DNA of 53,265 nucleotides. Origin: Methylophilaceae bacterium. GTDB lineage: Bacteria > Pseudomonadota > Gammaproteobacteria > Burkholderiales > Methylophilaceae. Shown in pieces: positions 8,295-16,418 of the stretch. Under the pieces are notes generated by a model. That model saw only the letters and a list, made by a program, of their open reading frames with translations. It ran no database searches and had not been told where the DNA came from. The DNA lies in assembly GCA_947379975.1 (NCBI GenBank), contig CANCPF010000010.1, positions 1 to 53,265 on the forward strand, read 5' to 3'. Position numbers and translations under genes: made by a program. Position 1 is the stretch's first letter; each line of letters starts with the position of its first letter.

Positions 8295-8731
8295 AAGTAA
8301 ATAGTCTAATATATTTTGGCTTATTGTTAGGCGGGCTATTTTTTAACAATTTAGCCTTAGCCGAAGATGTTAATTTAACTTGGGCGCAGTTGAGTAATGA
8401 GCAGCGTCAAGTATTAGACCCATTAGCTTCCGAGTGGGATACTTTACGCCCATGGCAACGTGAAAAAATGCTAGATATTGCTCGCGATTATCCAAAAATG
8501 AATCCCAGTAAGCAAGAATTAGTGCAAAAACGACTCAGTAATTGGAGTCGTATGACGCCTTATGAGCGCGAGAATGCTAGGAAAAAGCATCAGCAGTTCC
8601 AATTATTATCAGCAGATAAGAAAAATGAGCTCCGAAAAAAATGGATGGAATATCGAGGACTTTCAGAAGTTGAGCGTGCAAAGTTACGTGGCGAATCACC
8701 CGATACTTATACGGATGCAGACTTAAATTAA
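8270..8731 (+). CDS. DUF3106 periplasmic protein
   Basis: A 153-residue protein with a signal peptide (positive KKRLK, hydrophobic stretch, likely cut after LALA near residue 31). The mature part is a charged helical protein of repeated WxxL / LxPxxxxWxxL units: WAQLSNEQRQVLDPLASEW, then RPWQREKMLDIA, NWSRMTPYEREN and EYRGLSEVERAK. These are DUF3106 repeats, somewhat like heavy-metal-sensing or chaperone proteins of the CpxP type in overall character, though no LTxxQ motif is seen. The start overlaps the DUF3619 gene by 25 bases, and AAAGG at 8256-8260 is correctly spaced, so translation is probably coupled. A periplasmic stress-sensing partner of the sigma factor is plausible but unproven. 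Confidence 0.8.
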   Translation: MVSFKKRLKVNSLIYFGLLLGGLFFNNLALAEDVNLTWAQLSNEQRQVLDPLASEWDTLRPWQREKMLDIARDYPKMNPSKQELVQKRLSNWSRMTPYERENARKKHQQFQLLSADKKNELRKKWMEYRGLSEVERAKLRGESPDTYTDADLN

Positions 8732-8835
8732 GTCGTACTGAAATTTAAAATTAGTAACCATTTAAGGCGCTTGCTCAGTATATTCATCATTAGTATCAAC
8801 CTTCATCTCCACAATCATATACTATTCCTAATACC

Positions 8836-9282
8836 ATGCAAAATAATATGGCAGTACAAAAAAAACTTCCAAGCTTAACCAAACTAGTGGCCTGCTTTAT
8901 TTATGATGCGCTAGTGGTGATTGCGCTTTGTTTCGCCTGTGGATATGCTTTTCTATGGTTGGTGGGGGATGGCACTCATGGGCTCAAACGCTATGCTTTA
9001 CAGCTTATTTTATTTTGTTCTGTAGGTGCTTATTTTATTTGGTGTTGGCTTAAAACTGGGCAAACTTTGGCCATGCAAACCTGGCAACTAAAGCTAGTGG
9101 ACCAAAATAACCAGTTACTCTCAATAGAATTGGCGGTTGCTAGATATGTGCTTGCAAGTGTCAGCTTGATGTTATGTGGCTTAGGATTTTTGTGGGCAAT
9201 ATTTGATTCTAAGTCTTTGTTTTTACATGACAGATTACTGAAAACTCATATTATCTACGTTCCACGTAATAAAGCATTGTAA
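8836..9282 (+). CDS. RDD family membrane protein
   Basis: This 148-residue protein carries the RDD domain: a first helix with FIYDALVV (the Asp of the family motif; the usual Arg is replaced in KLVACFIYDA), a second helix, the stretch GQTLAMQTWQLKLVD, and a C-terminal helix followed by HDRLLKTHIIY. Three to four membrane helices are predicted by eye. RDD proteins are poorly understood; some have been linked to ion transport. The gene follows the sigma/DUF3619/DUF3106 set after 104 bases and its 3' end overlaps the convergent lptG by 32 bases. No clear ribosome-binding site is visible, and a second in-frame ATG at 8848 is an alternative start. Confidence 0.85.
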   Translation: MQNNMAVQKKLPSLTKLVACFIYDALVVIALCFACGYAFLWLVGDGTHGLKRYALQLILFCSVGAYFIWCWLKTGQTLAMQTWQLKLVDQNNQLLSIELAVARYVLASVSLMLCGLGFLWAIFDSKSLFLHDRLLKTHIIYVPRNKAL

Positions 9283-10321
9283 GCCCGGCCATTAAAAATA
9301 AAATTGTTGGTGTAATGGCGCTAAATAATGGTGACCAGTCATTGAGTAAGCCTAAGTGTACAAATACGCGATTTAAAATTTGATACGCAACACCAAGCAT
9401 GATGCCGACTAATATTTTCCCGCTAGCGCCAGTACCACGCTGCTGTATGAAACCAAAAGGCAGTGCTAGTATTACCATGACCAGGCATGCCAACGGGTAA
9501 ATTAATTTCCCCCAAATTGCTACTTCGTAGCGTGTTGTTTTCTGTTTATTAAGGCTCAAATGCTTGATGTAAGAATACAAATTCCATGCAGACATTCTTT
9601 CTGGTAGCACCAATAATACATTAAGCAATTCTGGGCGTATAAGCGAACGCCACTTTGCTGATCCAGATTGCTCGGTATGGGTAGTATCTTTATCAAAGTA
9701 GGTTTTTGATACGGAATTAAGGCGCCATGCATCATTTTCAAATTGGCCGCTCTTAGCGTTGCTAATAGTTTGTAGCTTAAATTTCTGATCAAATTCATAG
9801 ATATGAATATTTAATAAGGTAGCGTCAGGTAGCACGTCTTCTACATTCACAAAACTATTACCATCCTTCACCCAAAGGCCAGATCTAAAGTCTTGTGCTA
9901 TCACCGAGTCTGTGGCTTTTATTCGCATGCGACGTGCGGCTTTTTCACTGAAAGGCGTAATGAGTTCACCGACCAGAAAAGTCACTATGGTAAATACCAA
10001 GCCAACTTTTAATAATAAGACAGCAATATTAAATACAGACACACCGCTGACTCTTAAGACCACTAGCTCCGAGTTTCTGGCAAATTGTCCTAGGCTGACC
10101 ATACATCCTATTAACACGGCAACAGGCATCACATCGTAAATATGGCCTGGTGCGCTGAGTAACACGAATAGCAGTACTTTTCCTATACCATAATTGCCTT
10201 TGCCTAAACTTTCAAGTTCTTGAATTAAGTTAAAAAATGAGAACATGGCAATTAATGCCACTGTAATCAGAAGCACATTAACAAAGACGTCTTTGAGTAG
10301 GTATCTAGAAATAATTTTCAT
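9251..10321 (-). CDS. lptG: LPS export ABC transporter permease LptG
   Basis: LptG is one of the two YjgP/YjgQ permeases of the LptB2FGC machine that extracts lipopolysaccharide from the inner membrane and passes it to the periplasmic bridge. The protein (356 residues from this start) begins MKIISRYLLKDVFVNVLL, the standard family opening. Three helices precede a periplasmic beta-jellyroll region (about residues 125-250), and three more helices follow. I chose the ATG at 10321 because a longer frame from 10360 adds a polar 13-residue extension unlike the family and would overlap lptF. The gap to lptF is 22 bases and the two are surely one operon. The 3' end overlaps the convergent RDD gene. 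Confidence 0.93.
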   Translation of the reverse strand: MKIISRYLLKDVFVNVLLITVALIAMFSFFNLIQELESLGKGNYGIGKVLLFVLLSAPGHIYDVMPVAVLIGCMVSLGQFARNSELVVLRVSGVSVFNIAVLLLKVGLVFTIVTFLVGELITPFSEKAARRMRIKATDSVIAQDFRSGLWVKDGNSFVNVEDVLPDATLLNIHIYEFDQKFKLQTISNAKSGQFENDAWRLNSVSKTYFDKDTTHTEQSGSAKWRSLIRPELLNVLLVLPERMSAWNLYSYIKHLSLNKQKTTRYEVAIWGKLIYPLACLVMVILALPFGFIQQRGTGASGKILVGIMLGVAYQILNRVFVHLGLLNDWSPLFSAITPTILFLMAGLTMLYYVERR

Positions 10322-10343
10322 GGTTGTATGAGTGTCGAACGAA

Positions 10344-11471
10344 TCATTGCTTAGTAGCAAATGACTTACTTAAGTTTTTTGACCAAGATGCTGGGAAAAT
10401 ACGAGGGAAAATAGGTCGTTGCAATACCCTGCGGCGTAGCATGTAAATAGTTAGTCCCAAAAATATCAGATGTATCGGCCACAAGCCTATACTGGAGCTG
10501 ATTTTTTCTTGAGCAATGGATGCTTGGATAATGCTTAGCGCATTGTTGTAAATGACATAAATGACTAATGCCAGCACGAAATTGGCTGAGCGGCCAGAGC
10601 GAGGGTCTAGCGCGCTTAATGGAATCGCCAGTAATACTAAAATCAGTGCGGAAATTGGAATGGCCAATCGCCATTGCAGTTCAGCACTATTGGTGCTGTT
10701 GTTATTTTCAAACAACTCACGGCTGGTTTTTGATTCTGTTGAAGGAGCATCCCGCTGCGCTTCAGTAGCTTCAACCCTGAGTGCATATTTCTCAAACTCG
10801 GTAGTCGAAAACTCTGCGCTGCCTCTAGCCCCTTGGTAGCGTCTACCGTTATGCATTTCAAGAAAGTTATCACCGTTTTCTTGCGTCACGCGGTTGCCTT
10901 GAGTAGCGACGATAATACCTATTTTTTGATGCTGAAGGGATTGTACAAATATATTTTTGACTACATTCCCTAACTCATCAAAGCTTTCTACAAAGAAAAC
11001 GCGCTCTGCATTGGACGATTCTTTAAATACGCCAGGACTAATCGCGGCTAAATCGTCGCGACTCTTGAGCTGTGTGCGGTAGTCTTCTACTTTATTGGTA
11101 GCCCATGGCGTAATAAATAAGCTTAATATTAGAATGAGTAAAATAATAGGCGCAGTAAATGTCAGCACCGGCCTAATAAAACTATTAATACTTAATCCAG
11201 AGCTAAACCAAATGACCATTTCCGAGTCTCTGTACCAGCGAGTAAGCGTCATTAGTACAGATAAAAATACACTTAATGATAATAACATCGGCAGAAACCG
11301 TATCAGGTTGAAACCCAGCATGGTGGTGATGGCGTCGTTAGGCAATATGCCGTTGGCAGCAATTTGGATCAAATAGCCAGTCCGTTGTGCAATCACAATC
11401 CCCAGCAAAATGAGGAATGCACCGGCAGCAGTGGTCATGAGTTCTTGTAGGAGTGCGCGTCTAAAAAGCAT
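10344..11471 (-). CDS. lptF: LPS export ABC transporter permease LptF
   Basis: LptF pairs with LptG in the lipopolysaccharide export transporter. The 375-residue protein opens MLFRRALLQELMTTAAGAF, typical of LptF. It has three N-terminal helices (the segment LTRWYRDSEMVIWFSSGLS is a strong family stretch that contacts LptB), a periplasmic domain of about residues 130-265, and three C-terminal helices. It is the first gene of a leftward lptF-lptG unit, divergent from pepA with 108 bases between the starts. That shared interval should hold both promoters, although I see no convincing hexamers. LptB, LptA and LptC are not in the window. Confidence 0.94.
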   Translation of the reverse strand: MLFRRALLQELMTTAAGAFLILLGIVIAQRTGYLIQIAANGILPNDAITTMLGFNLIRFLPMLLSLSVFLSVLMTLTRWYRDSEMVIWFSSGLSINSFIRPVLTFTAPIILLILILSLFITPWATNKVEDYRTQLKSRDDLAAISPGVFKESSNAERVFFVESFDELGNVVKNIFVQSLQHQKIGIIVATQGNRVTQENGDNFLEMHNGRRYQGARGSAEFSTTEFEKYALRVEATEAQRDAPSTESKTSRELFENNNSTNSAELQWRLAIPISALILVLLAIPLSALDPRSGRSANFVLALVIYVIYNNALSIIQASIAQEKISSSIGLWPIHLIFLGLTIYMLRRRVLQRPIFPRIFPASWSKNLSKSFATKQ

Positions 11472-11579
11472 ATGGTTTATTTAAGATTATTTAATGACAG
11501 CTTTGAATTTAATTACAACTATGAATTACCAGTAAAACACGAGATAATTTAACTTAATATTAGCGAAGGGTACAGCAAC

Positions 11580-13103
11580 ATGGAATTTAGCATAAAAAAC
11601 AGCAATCCGGAAAAACAGCTTTGCGATTGTGTCATTGTTGGCGTTTATGAATCAAGCCATTTATCAACGGCAGCGCGCATGATTGATGAGGCTGCTGCTG
11701 GTTATATTACCAGTATTCTCAAGCGTGGCGACATGGACGGAAAATTAGACTCAAGTTTAATGCTGCACAATGTGCCAGGCACCGCTAGTGAGCGCGTGTT
11801 GCTGGTCGGTTTGGGTAAGCTATCTGATTTTACTGATAAACAATATTGTAAAGCGGTGCGTGCCTCAGTGAAAGCCTTAGCAAGTAGCGGAGCTAAGGAT
11901 GTTGCCAGTTTTCTAGCAGATTTATCGGTTGCTTCTTCAAATGCCAGCAATTTACCTAGCAGACGTAAAGTTGCACTAATGGCAGAGGTGATGCTGGATG
12001 CAAGTTATAAGTTTGATGCGATTAAAAAGAAGCCCGATGACTCTAAAAAAGAGTCTGCTAAAAAAGGTCTCACCTCTATTAGCGTTAATGTTGCAGACGC
12101 CAATGACATGCAAGCCGCTCAACTGGGTTTGCTCGATGGACAGGCTTTGGCTAAAGGCGTAAGTTTAGCTAAAGATTTAGGTAATCTTCCACCTAATGTC
12201 TGCACGCCAACTTATTTGGCAGAACAGGCACTGGCGATGGGTGCGAACTATGGTTTTGCGGTAGAAGTGTTAGAGCGTGATGCCCTTGAAAAATTGGGCA
12301 TGGGCTCATTCTTGGGTGTGACACAAGGCAGTGAAGAGCCACCTAAATTTATTGTCATGCATCACATGAAAGGCCAGAAAGATCAAAAGCCTGTCGTGCT
12401 AGTGGGCAAAGGCATTACTTTTGATACGGGTGGTATTTCATTAAAGCCAGGTTCTGAAATGGATGAGATGAAGTACGATATGTGTGGCGCAGCCAGTGTA
12501 CTCGGCACCTTTAAAACTATTGCAGAAATGGATTTAGCGCTAAATGTGATTGGCCTGATTCCTACTTGTGAAAACATGCCAGATGGTCGCGCAACAAGGC
12601 CAGGCGACGTTTTAACCAGTATGTCTGGCTTGACTATCGAAGTGTTAAATACTGATGCAGAAGGGCGTTTAATCTTGTGTGATGCACTGACTTATGCGGA
12701 GCGTTTTGAGCCAAGTGCGGTGGTCGACATTGCAACACTGACTGGTGCCTGCGTCATTGCGCTGGGCCATCACGCGAGTGGTTTGTTCAGTAATAACGAT
12801 GATTTAGCCAAAGAGCTATTGCAGGCTGGTGAAGCCTCTCTAGATCGCGCTTGGCATATGCCTATGTGGGATGACTACCAACCATTGCTGGATAGTAATT
12901 TTGCTGACATCGCCAATATTGGCGGGCGTGCTGGCGGCAGTATTACTGCAGCTTGTTTCTTGTCGCGTTTTGCTAAAAAATATGAGTGGGCACACCTCGA
13001 TATAGCAGGCACGGCATGGAAATCAGGTAAAGAAAAAGGGGGTACAGGTCGCCCAGTGCCGATGCTGACCGAGTTTTTAGTCGCTCGCGCCAACAAAAGC
13101 TAA
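11580..13103 (+). CDS. pepA: cytosol (leucyl) aminopeptidase
   Basis: PepA is a hexameric M17 metallo-aminopeptidase that removes N-terminal residues from peptides in the cytoplasm. In some bacteria it also binds DNA. The 507-residue length is normal. The catalytic domain shows the metal-binding stretch VGKGITFDTGGISLKP and the family signature NTDAEGRL at residues 357-364. IATLTGACVIALGHHASG follows, as in other M17 enzymes. The N-terminal domain has a Lys/Ser-rich insert (about residues 145-165, KKKPDDSKKESAKKG). GGTACAG at 11570 lies just ahead of the ATG. The gene leads a rightward pepA-holC-(coiled-coil gene) run, a common betaproteobacterial order. Confidence 0.97.
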   Translation: MEFSIKNSNPEKQLCDCVIVGVYESSHLSTAARMIDEAAAGYITSILKRGDMDGKLDSSLMLHNVPGTASERVLLVGLGKLSDFTDKQYCKAVRASVKALASSGAKDVASFLADLSVASSNASNLPSRRKVALMAEVMLDASYKFDAIKKKPDDSKKESAKKGLTSISVNVADANDMQAAQLGLLDGQALAKGVSLAKDLGNLPPNVCTPTYLAEQALAMGANYGFAVEVLERDALEKLGMGSFLGVTQGSEEPPKFIVMHHMKGQKDQKPVVLVGKGITFDTGGISLKPGSEMDEMKYDMCGAASVLGTFKTIAEMDLALNVIGLIPTCENMPDGRATRPGDVLTSMSGLTIEVLNTDAEGRLILCDALTYAERFEPSAVVDIATLTGACVIALGHHASGLFSNNDDLAKELLQAGEASLDRAWHMPMWDDYQPLLDSNFADIANIGGRAGGSITAACFLSRFAKKYEWAHLDIAGTAWKSGKEKGGTGRPVPMLTEFLVARANKS

Positions 13104-13128
13104 GCTGACAATTAACTAGAGTTGCTCA

Positions 13129-13554
13129 ATGACACGCGTGGAATTTATTTTTAATGTGCCGGATAAATTAGCTAAAGTCACGGATCTTTGTGAGAAGGCC
13201 GTGACAAAGGGCCGCCAGTTAACCGTGTTTACGCAGGATGATATGATGAATCTTGCCTTAAATAAGCAACTTTGGCAGTTATCCTCGACTAGTTTTTTAC
13301 CGAGCACTTTTCCTGATCATGCTATGAGCCAATTCTCGCCTATCGTACTTGATGCGACTGGTGAGAACTTATTGCAAGATGATGTGTTAATCAATCTAAA
13401 ATCAGAAGTCCCGACATTTTTTAGCCGCTTTCGTTATTTGGTTGAGCTGGTGGGGCATGAGGAATCTGATAAGTTGGCAGCGCGAGTGCGCTTCAAATTT
13501 TACCGTGATCGCGGTTATGAAATAAAAAACACCGACATGGCTGAGCGTCAGTAA
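13129..13554 (+). CDS. holC: DNA polymerase III chi subunit
   Basis: HolC is the chi subunit of the polymerase III clamp-loader complex. It binds SSB and helps the polymerase hand over from primase. The 141-residue protein begins TRVEFIFNVPDKLAKVTDLCEKA and has the family stretch KGRQLTVFTQDDMMNLALNKQLW. The later FSRFRYLVELVG and FKFYRDRGYEI segments also match HolC. Its place 25 bases after pepA is the usual one in beta- and gammaproteobacteria. In many relatives valS follows, but here a long helical protein takes that position. Confidence 0.93.
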   Translation: MTRVEFIFNVPDKLAKVTDLCEKAVTKGRQLTVFTQDDMMNLALNKQLWQLSSTSFLPSTFPDHAMSQFSPIVLDATGENLLQDDVLINLKSEVPTFFSRFRYLVELVGHEESDKLAARVRFKFYRDRGYEIKNTDMAERQ

Positions 13555-13609
13555 ATTAAATGCCCCGGCTTTTGTAGTGCAAACTATCTCATTTTAATAG
13601 GCTTAAAAA

Positions 13610-14689
13610 ATGCAAGAAGATGGTATCCCTATACTCACTGATGTACATGCCAGCGCAGATAAATCTAGCACTAAACCAGTGCTACTTTCGGCTGACTTGC
13701 TGGCGCAAATTATCAGCCAAATTAGGCCGATCTTAGAAGATGAAATTGAAAGTTCAGTTGCCCAAAAAATGAGATTACAAATGCATAGCGAGCTGATGAA
13801 TAGCTTGCTGAGCGAGTCTGCTAATATTCAAAAGTCCAATCAAACTTATCTTTCTAGTGAGCTTGCACAACAATATGAACAACAGTCTGCGCAATTGGCG
13901 CAAAGACTTGAGTTGATTCAGCAGGAGAAGCAAAATGCGTTGAGACAGTATGTTAGCGATGAGCTAACCGCTACGCAGCAAGCGATTATGCGTAATACGG
14001 CTAATTTTGTTGATAAGGCAAAGGCTGATTTGGCAACTACATTACCTAGTATGATGCACGCTAATGCCGCCATTCTAAAAGCCGACCTAAATGAGGCCTT
14101 GGGTCAAATGCAAGCGCAAGCAATCTCAATGGTGCAAAGTAATCTTTCCGAAGCATTGCCTGCGATGGAGCAAACGCTGATTAGACAATTGCAAGTGACG
14201 TTAGATAGATTAGAAACATTGGCTGTAGAACATGCTACACAGGCATTTCAAGCTAAAATTTCAAGCTTGCATGAAGATATTTTAAGTGAGCATAAAGCTA
14301 AGCTTTCAATTGAGTTAGGCTCAATATATCAATCGCTTACAAATCAAACGCACACAGAATTAAATTTATATTTAGAGTCGCTGCAACTGCAATCACAGCA
14401 GCAATTAGAGCAAAAGCTGGGTGATACTTTCCCCGCTATCTATCAAGGCTTGTCTAATGAATTGAGTGCTACGTTACGTAATGATTTTGCGGCATTAGCC
14501 GAAGCTGCAAAAAATAACTTCACCACCGAATTGAACGCGGACTTGCCTGCTATTGAGCAATTATTAGCGAATAAAGTGCATGAAATTCTTCAGCTTGAAG
14601 TGCCTGTCATAGAACAAAAGCTTGTGGCTAGCGTCAGTGCAGAGCTAGGGAAATCAATTGATTCAGTACGCTTGGTGTTCCAAAAGTGA
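13610..14689 (+). CDS. long alpha-helical, repeat-containing protein of unknown function
   Basis: I do not recognise this 359-residue protein as a named enzyme. It has no signal peptide and no membrane helix. The N-terminus GIPILTDVHA resembles the short conserved opening of DUF2486-type proteins encoded near holC in Burkholderia, but that is from memory and tentative. The rest is Gln/Ala/Glu/Leu-rich and almost proline-free except for a recurring core of the form L-P-x-(I/M)-x-Q-x-L. The core starts at residues 145, 183, 274, 312 and 331, with two 38-residue spacings. This suggests degenerate helical repeats or a coiled coil. The gene lies 55 bases after holC and ends 6 bases from the convergent gcvH. 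Confidence 0.7.
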   Translation: MQEDGIPILTDVHASADKSSTKPVLLSADLLAQIISQIRPILEDEIESSVAQKMRLQMHSELMNSLLSESANIQKSNQTYLSSELAQQYEQQSAQLAQRLELIQQEKQNALRQYVSDELTATQQAIMRNTANFVDKAKADLATTLPSMMHANAAILKADLNEALGQMQAQAISMVQSNLSEALPAMEQTLIRQLQVTLDRLETLAVEHATQAFQAKISSLHEDILSEHKAKLSIELGSIYQSLTNQTHTELNLYLESLQLQSQQQLEQKLGDTFPAIYQGLSNELSATLRNDFAALAEAAKNNFTTELNADLPAIEQLLANKVHEILQLEVPVIEQKLVASVSAELGKSIDSVRLVFQK

Positions 14690-14695
14690 GTTTAA

Positions 14696-15079
14696 TTACA
14701 AATCGTTGATAAGTGTTTTATAGGCGGCCGCAGAAAGTAATTGATCGTCAACATTGGCTAGGCTTGGTTTGTATTTAAATATCCAAGCTTTATAAGGGTC
14801 TTCGTTGATGAGTTCTGGTGTACTTATCAGCGCTTCATTGATTTCAACCACTTCGCCATCAACCAATGCATGCAAATCGGAACCTGTTTTTACTGATTCC
14901 ACTAATCCGCAAGGCTGGCCTGCGATTAACATAGAGCCGATTGAAGGTGCATCAATAAATACAATGTCGCCAAGTAAATCTTGAGCATAATCGGTAATAC
15001 CTGCCTCCCAAAGACCTTCTGTTGATGGTTTAGTCCATAAATGTTCGGCGCTATAGTGTAGTGTTTCTGGAATTCGCAT
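14696..15079 (-). CDS. gcvH: glycine cleavage system H-like lipoyl protein
   Basis: A 127-residue lipoyl-domain protein of the GcvH family. The H protein carries the aminomethyl intermediate on a lipoyl-lysine between the P, T and L proteins. The lipoylation site is Lys64 in ESVKTGSD. The C-terminal GEVVEINEAL and the segment NEDPYKAWIFKYKPS are standard GcvH features. The sequence AGITDYAQDLLGDIVFIDAP also matches. There is no gcvT or gcvP next to it, so it may work with genes elsewhere or act as a lipoyl carrier or GcvH-like paralogue. It is transcribed leftward and is divergent from the peptidase gene. Confidence 0.88.
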   Translation of the reverse strand: MRIPETLHYSAEHLWTKPSTEGLWEAGITDYAQDLLGDIVFIDAPSIGSMLIAGQPCGLVESVKTGSDLHALVDGEVVEINEALISTPELINEDPYKAWIFKYKPSLANVDDQLLSAAAYKTLINDL

Positions 15080-15229
15080 GTTTGTTTTTTCTCATATATC
15101 CAGTAGATATTTTAGCCTTAATTGTATTAACCAACGTTGATTCTTATAAATTTTATTTACTTTTGTATTAATAGTGATTAAATATATCACTAATAAATTA
15201 AATTTATAAAGACAAAGCTAAAGTTTTTA

Positions 15230-15235
15230 TATAAT
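15230..15235 (+). promoter_or_regulatory. -10 element of the PBP7-type peptidase gene
   Basis: A perfect TATAAT lies at 15230-15235. The best upstream partner is AAGACA (15209-15214) with a short 15-base spacer, so the -35 is weak. Initiation near 15242 would lie after the TTG at 15237, and only 10 bases before the ATG at 15252, which supports the ATG at 15282 as the real start. Confidence 0.5.
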
Positions 15236-15281
15236 ATTGGTCTGTAACTGTATGACATTAAACAAACAAATAGGTTTTTAT

Positions 15282-16292
15282 ATGCGGAAATTATTACTAC
15301 TTTATATCATTTTAGCTGTCAGTCTTATGCCTATGGCTGCACAAGCAAAAAGCAAAAAACCGCATAAACACGTGGCTGTAAGTAGTTCATCTAAGCATAT
15401 CAAGCATGCTTCACTCAAATCTAGACCTAGTTTAAACGTAACGAAGACTCGCGTTAATGTACGCATGCCTACACAAAAGTCTGGCGCAGTGTACGCGGAT
15501 GCTTACGATGGAAGTGGACAACTTTTATTGGCCTCATCTAAAGCACTCGTTATTAATCAGCTGACTGGTGAGACCATATTTGCAAAAAACACCAACCAAT
15601 CAACACCAATAGCTTCAGTTACAAAATTAATGACAGCAATGGTCATGTTAGACGCACATTTGCCTATGGATGATATGTTGGTCATTGCAGATCAAGATGT
15701 TGATTACCTTAAAGGTACCCATTCAAGATTAGCCGTAGGTACATCTCTAACTCGTGGCGAGTTTTTGCAGCTAGCTTTAATGTCTTCAGAAAATCGTGCG
15801 GCATCTGCGCTAGCGCACAATTATCCTGGCGGTATTAATGCGTTTATAGTTGCAATGAATCGCAAGGCTAATTTATTGTCCATGAAGTCTACCCGCTTTT
15901 TTGATGCAACAGGACTAGATAGTAATAATGTATCTACCGCGGAGGATTTAGCGCGCATGGTTGATGCAGCCTATCATTATCCTGAAATTCGCCAAGTGAC
16001 TACTACTGCATCCCAATCGATTAGCTTGTATGGTCGTAGAGATCAGCTCAATTTCTTAAATTCTAATGCACTAGTGCGCGGCGGTGATTGGGTAATAGGT
16101 TTATCAAAAACTGGTTTTATTAATGAAGCTGGACGTTGCTTGGTCATGCAAGCAGAGATATCAGGCCAGCCAGTCATTATTGTATTGCTTGATTCTGTAG
16201 GTAAGCTGACACGTATTGCCGATGCTAACCGTATTCGCAAATGGATTGAGCATAATGATGCTAAGTCTTTAGGCCAAAATGTAAGTGGCTAG
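15282..16292 (+). CDS. pbpG: D-alanyl-D-alanine endopeptidase, PBP7 type (S11 family)
   Basis: A 336-residue periplasmic serine peptidase that cleaves peptidoglycan cross-links or stem peptides. The start at 15282 gives a clear signal peptide (MRKLLLLYIILAVSLMP, cut after AQA near residue 22). A Lys/His/Ser-rich, basic linker of about 45 residues follows, which could bind the wall or anionic polymers. The three penicillin-binding motifs are all present: S112-V-T-K115, S169-E-N171 and K276-T-G278. The short length and absence of a C-terminal amphipathic anchor fit PBP7 rather than DacA-type carboxypeptidases. It ends at a bidirectional terminator shared with topA. The exact substrate preference cannot be read. 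Confidence 0.9.
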   Translation: MRKLLLLYIILAVSLMPMAAQAKSKKPHKHVAVSSSSKHIKHASLKSRPSLNVTKTRVNVRMPTQKSGAVYADAYDGSGQLLLASSKALVINQLTGETIFAKNTNQSTPIASVTKLMTAMVMLDAHLPMDDMLVIADQDVDYLKGTHSRLAVGTSLTRGEFLQLALMSSENRAASALAHNYPGGINAFIVAMNRKANLLSMKSTRFFDATGLDSNNVSTAEDLARMVDAAYHYPEIRQVTTTASQSISLYGRRDQLNFLNSNALVRGGDWVIGLSKTGFINEAGRCLVMQAEISGQPVIIVLLDSVGKLTRIADANRIRKWIEHNDAKSLGQNVSG

Positions 16293-16337
16293 CATTATGT
16301 GTACTAAAGTAGTCTGTGACTATTAGGATTTATCAAT

Positions 16338-16367
16338 AGAAAAAGTGGCTTAAAAGCCGCTTTTTCT
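16338..16367. terminator. bidirectional terminator between pbpG and topA
   Basis: AGAAAAAGTGGCTT (16338-16351) pairs with AAGCCGCTTTTTCT (16354-16367) with one G-U wobble. An A run on the left and a T run on the right make it usable on both strands. It lies between the convergent 3' ends. Confidence 0.75.
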
Positions 16368-16418
16368 ATGTAACTTAGTAACTTATATAAATATGCGTAT
16401 GCTTTAACCTTTAAGTGA

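Noticed and set aside
10322..10360. Extended lptG start at 10360
   Set aside because: It would overlap lptF and add a polar 13-residue segment before the normal MKIISRYLLKD opening.
15237..15281. TTG at 15237 as the start of the PBP7-type peptidase
   Set aside because: It lies only two bases after a perfect TATAAT, upstream of the expected transcription start, and would put a 15-residue polar extension before a good signal peptide.
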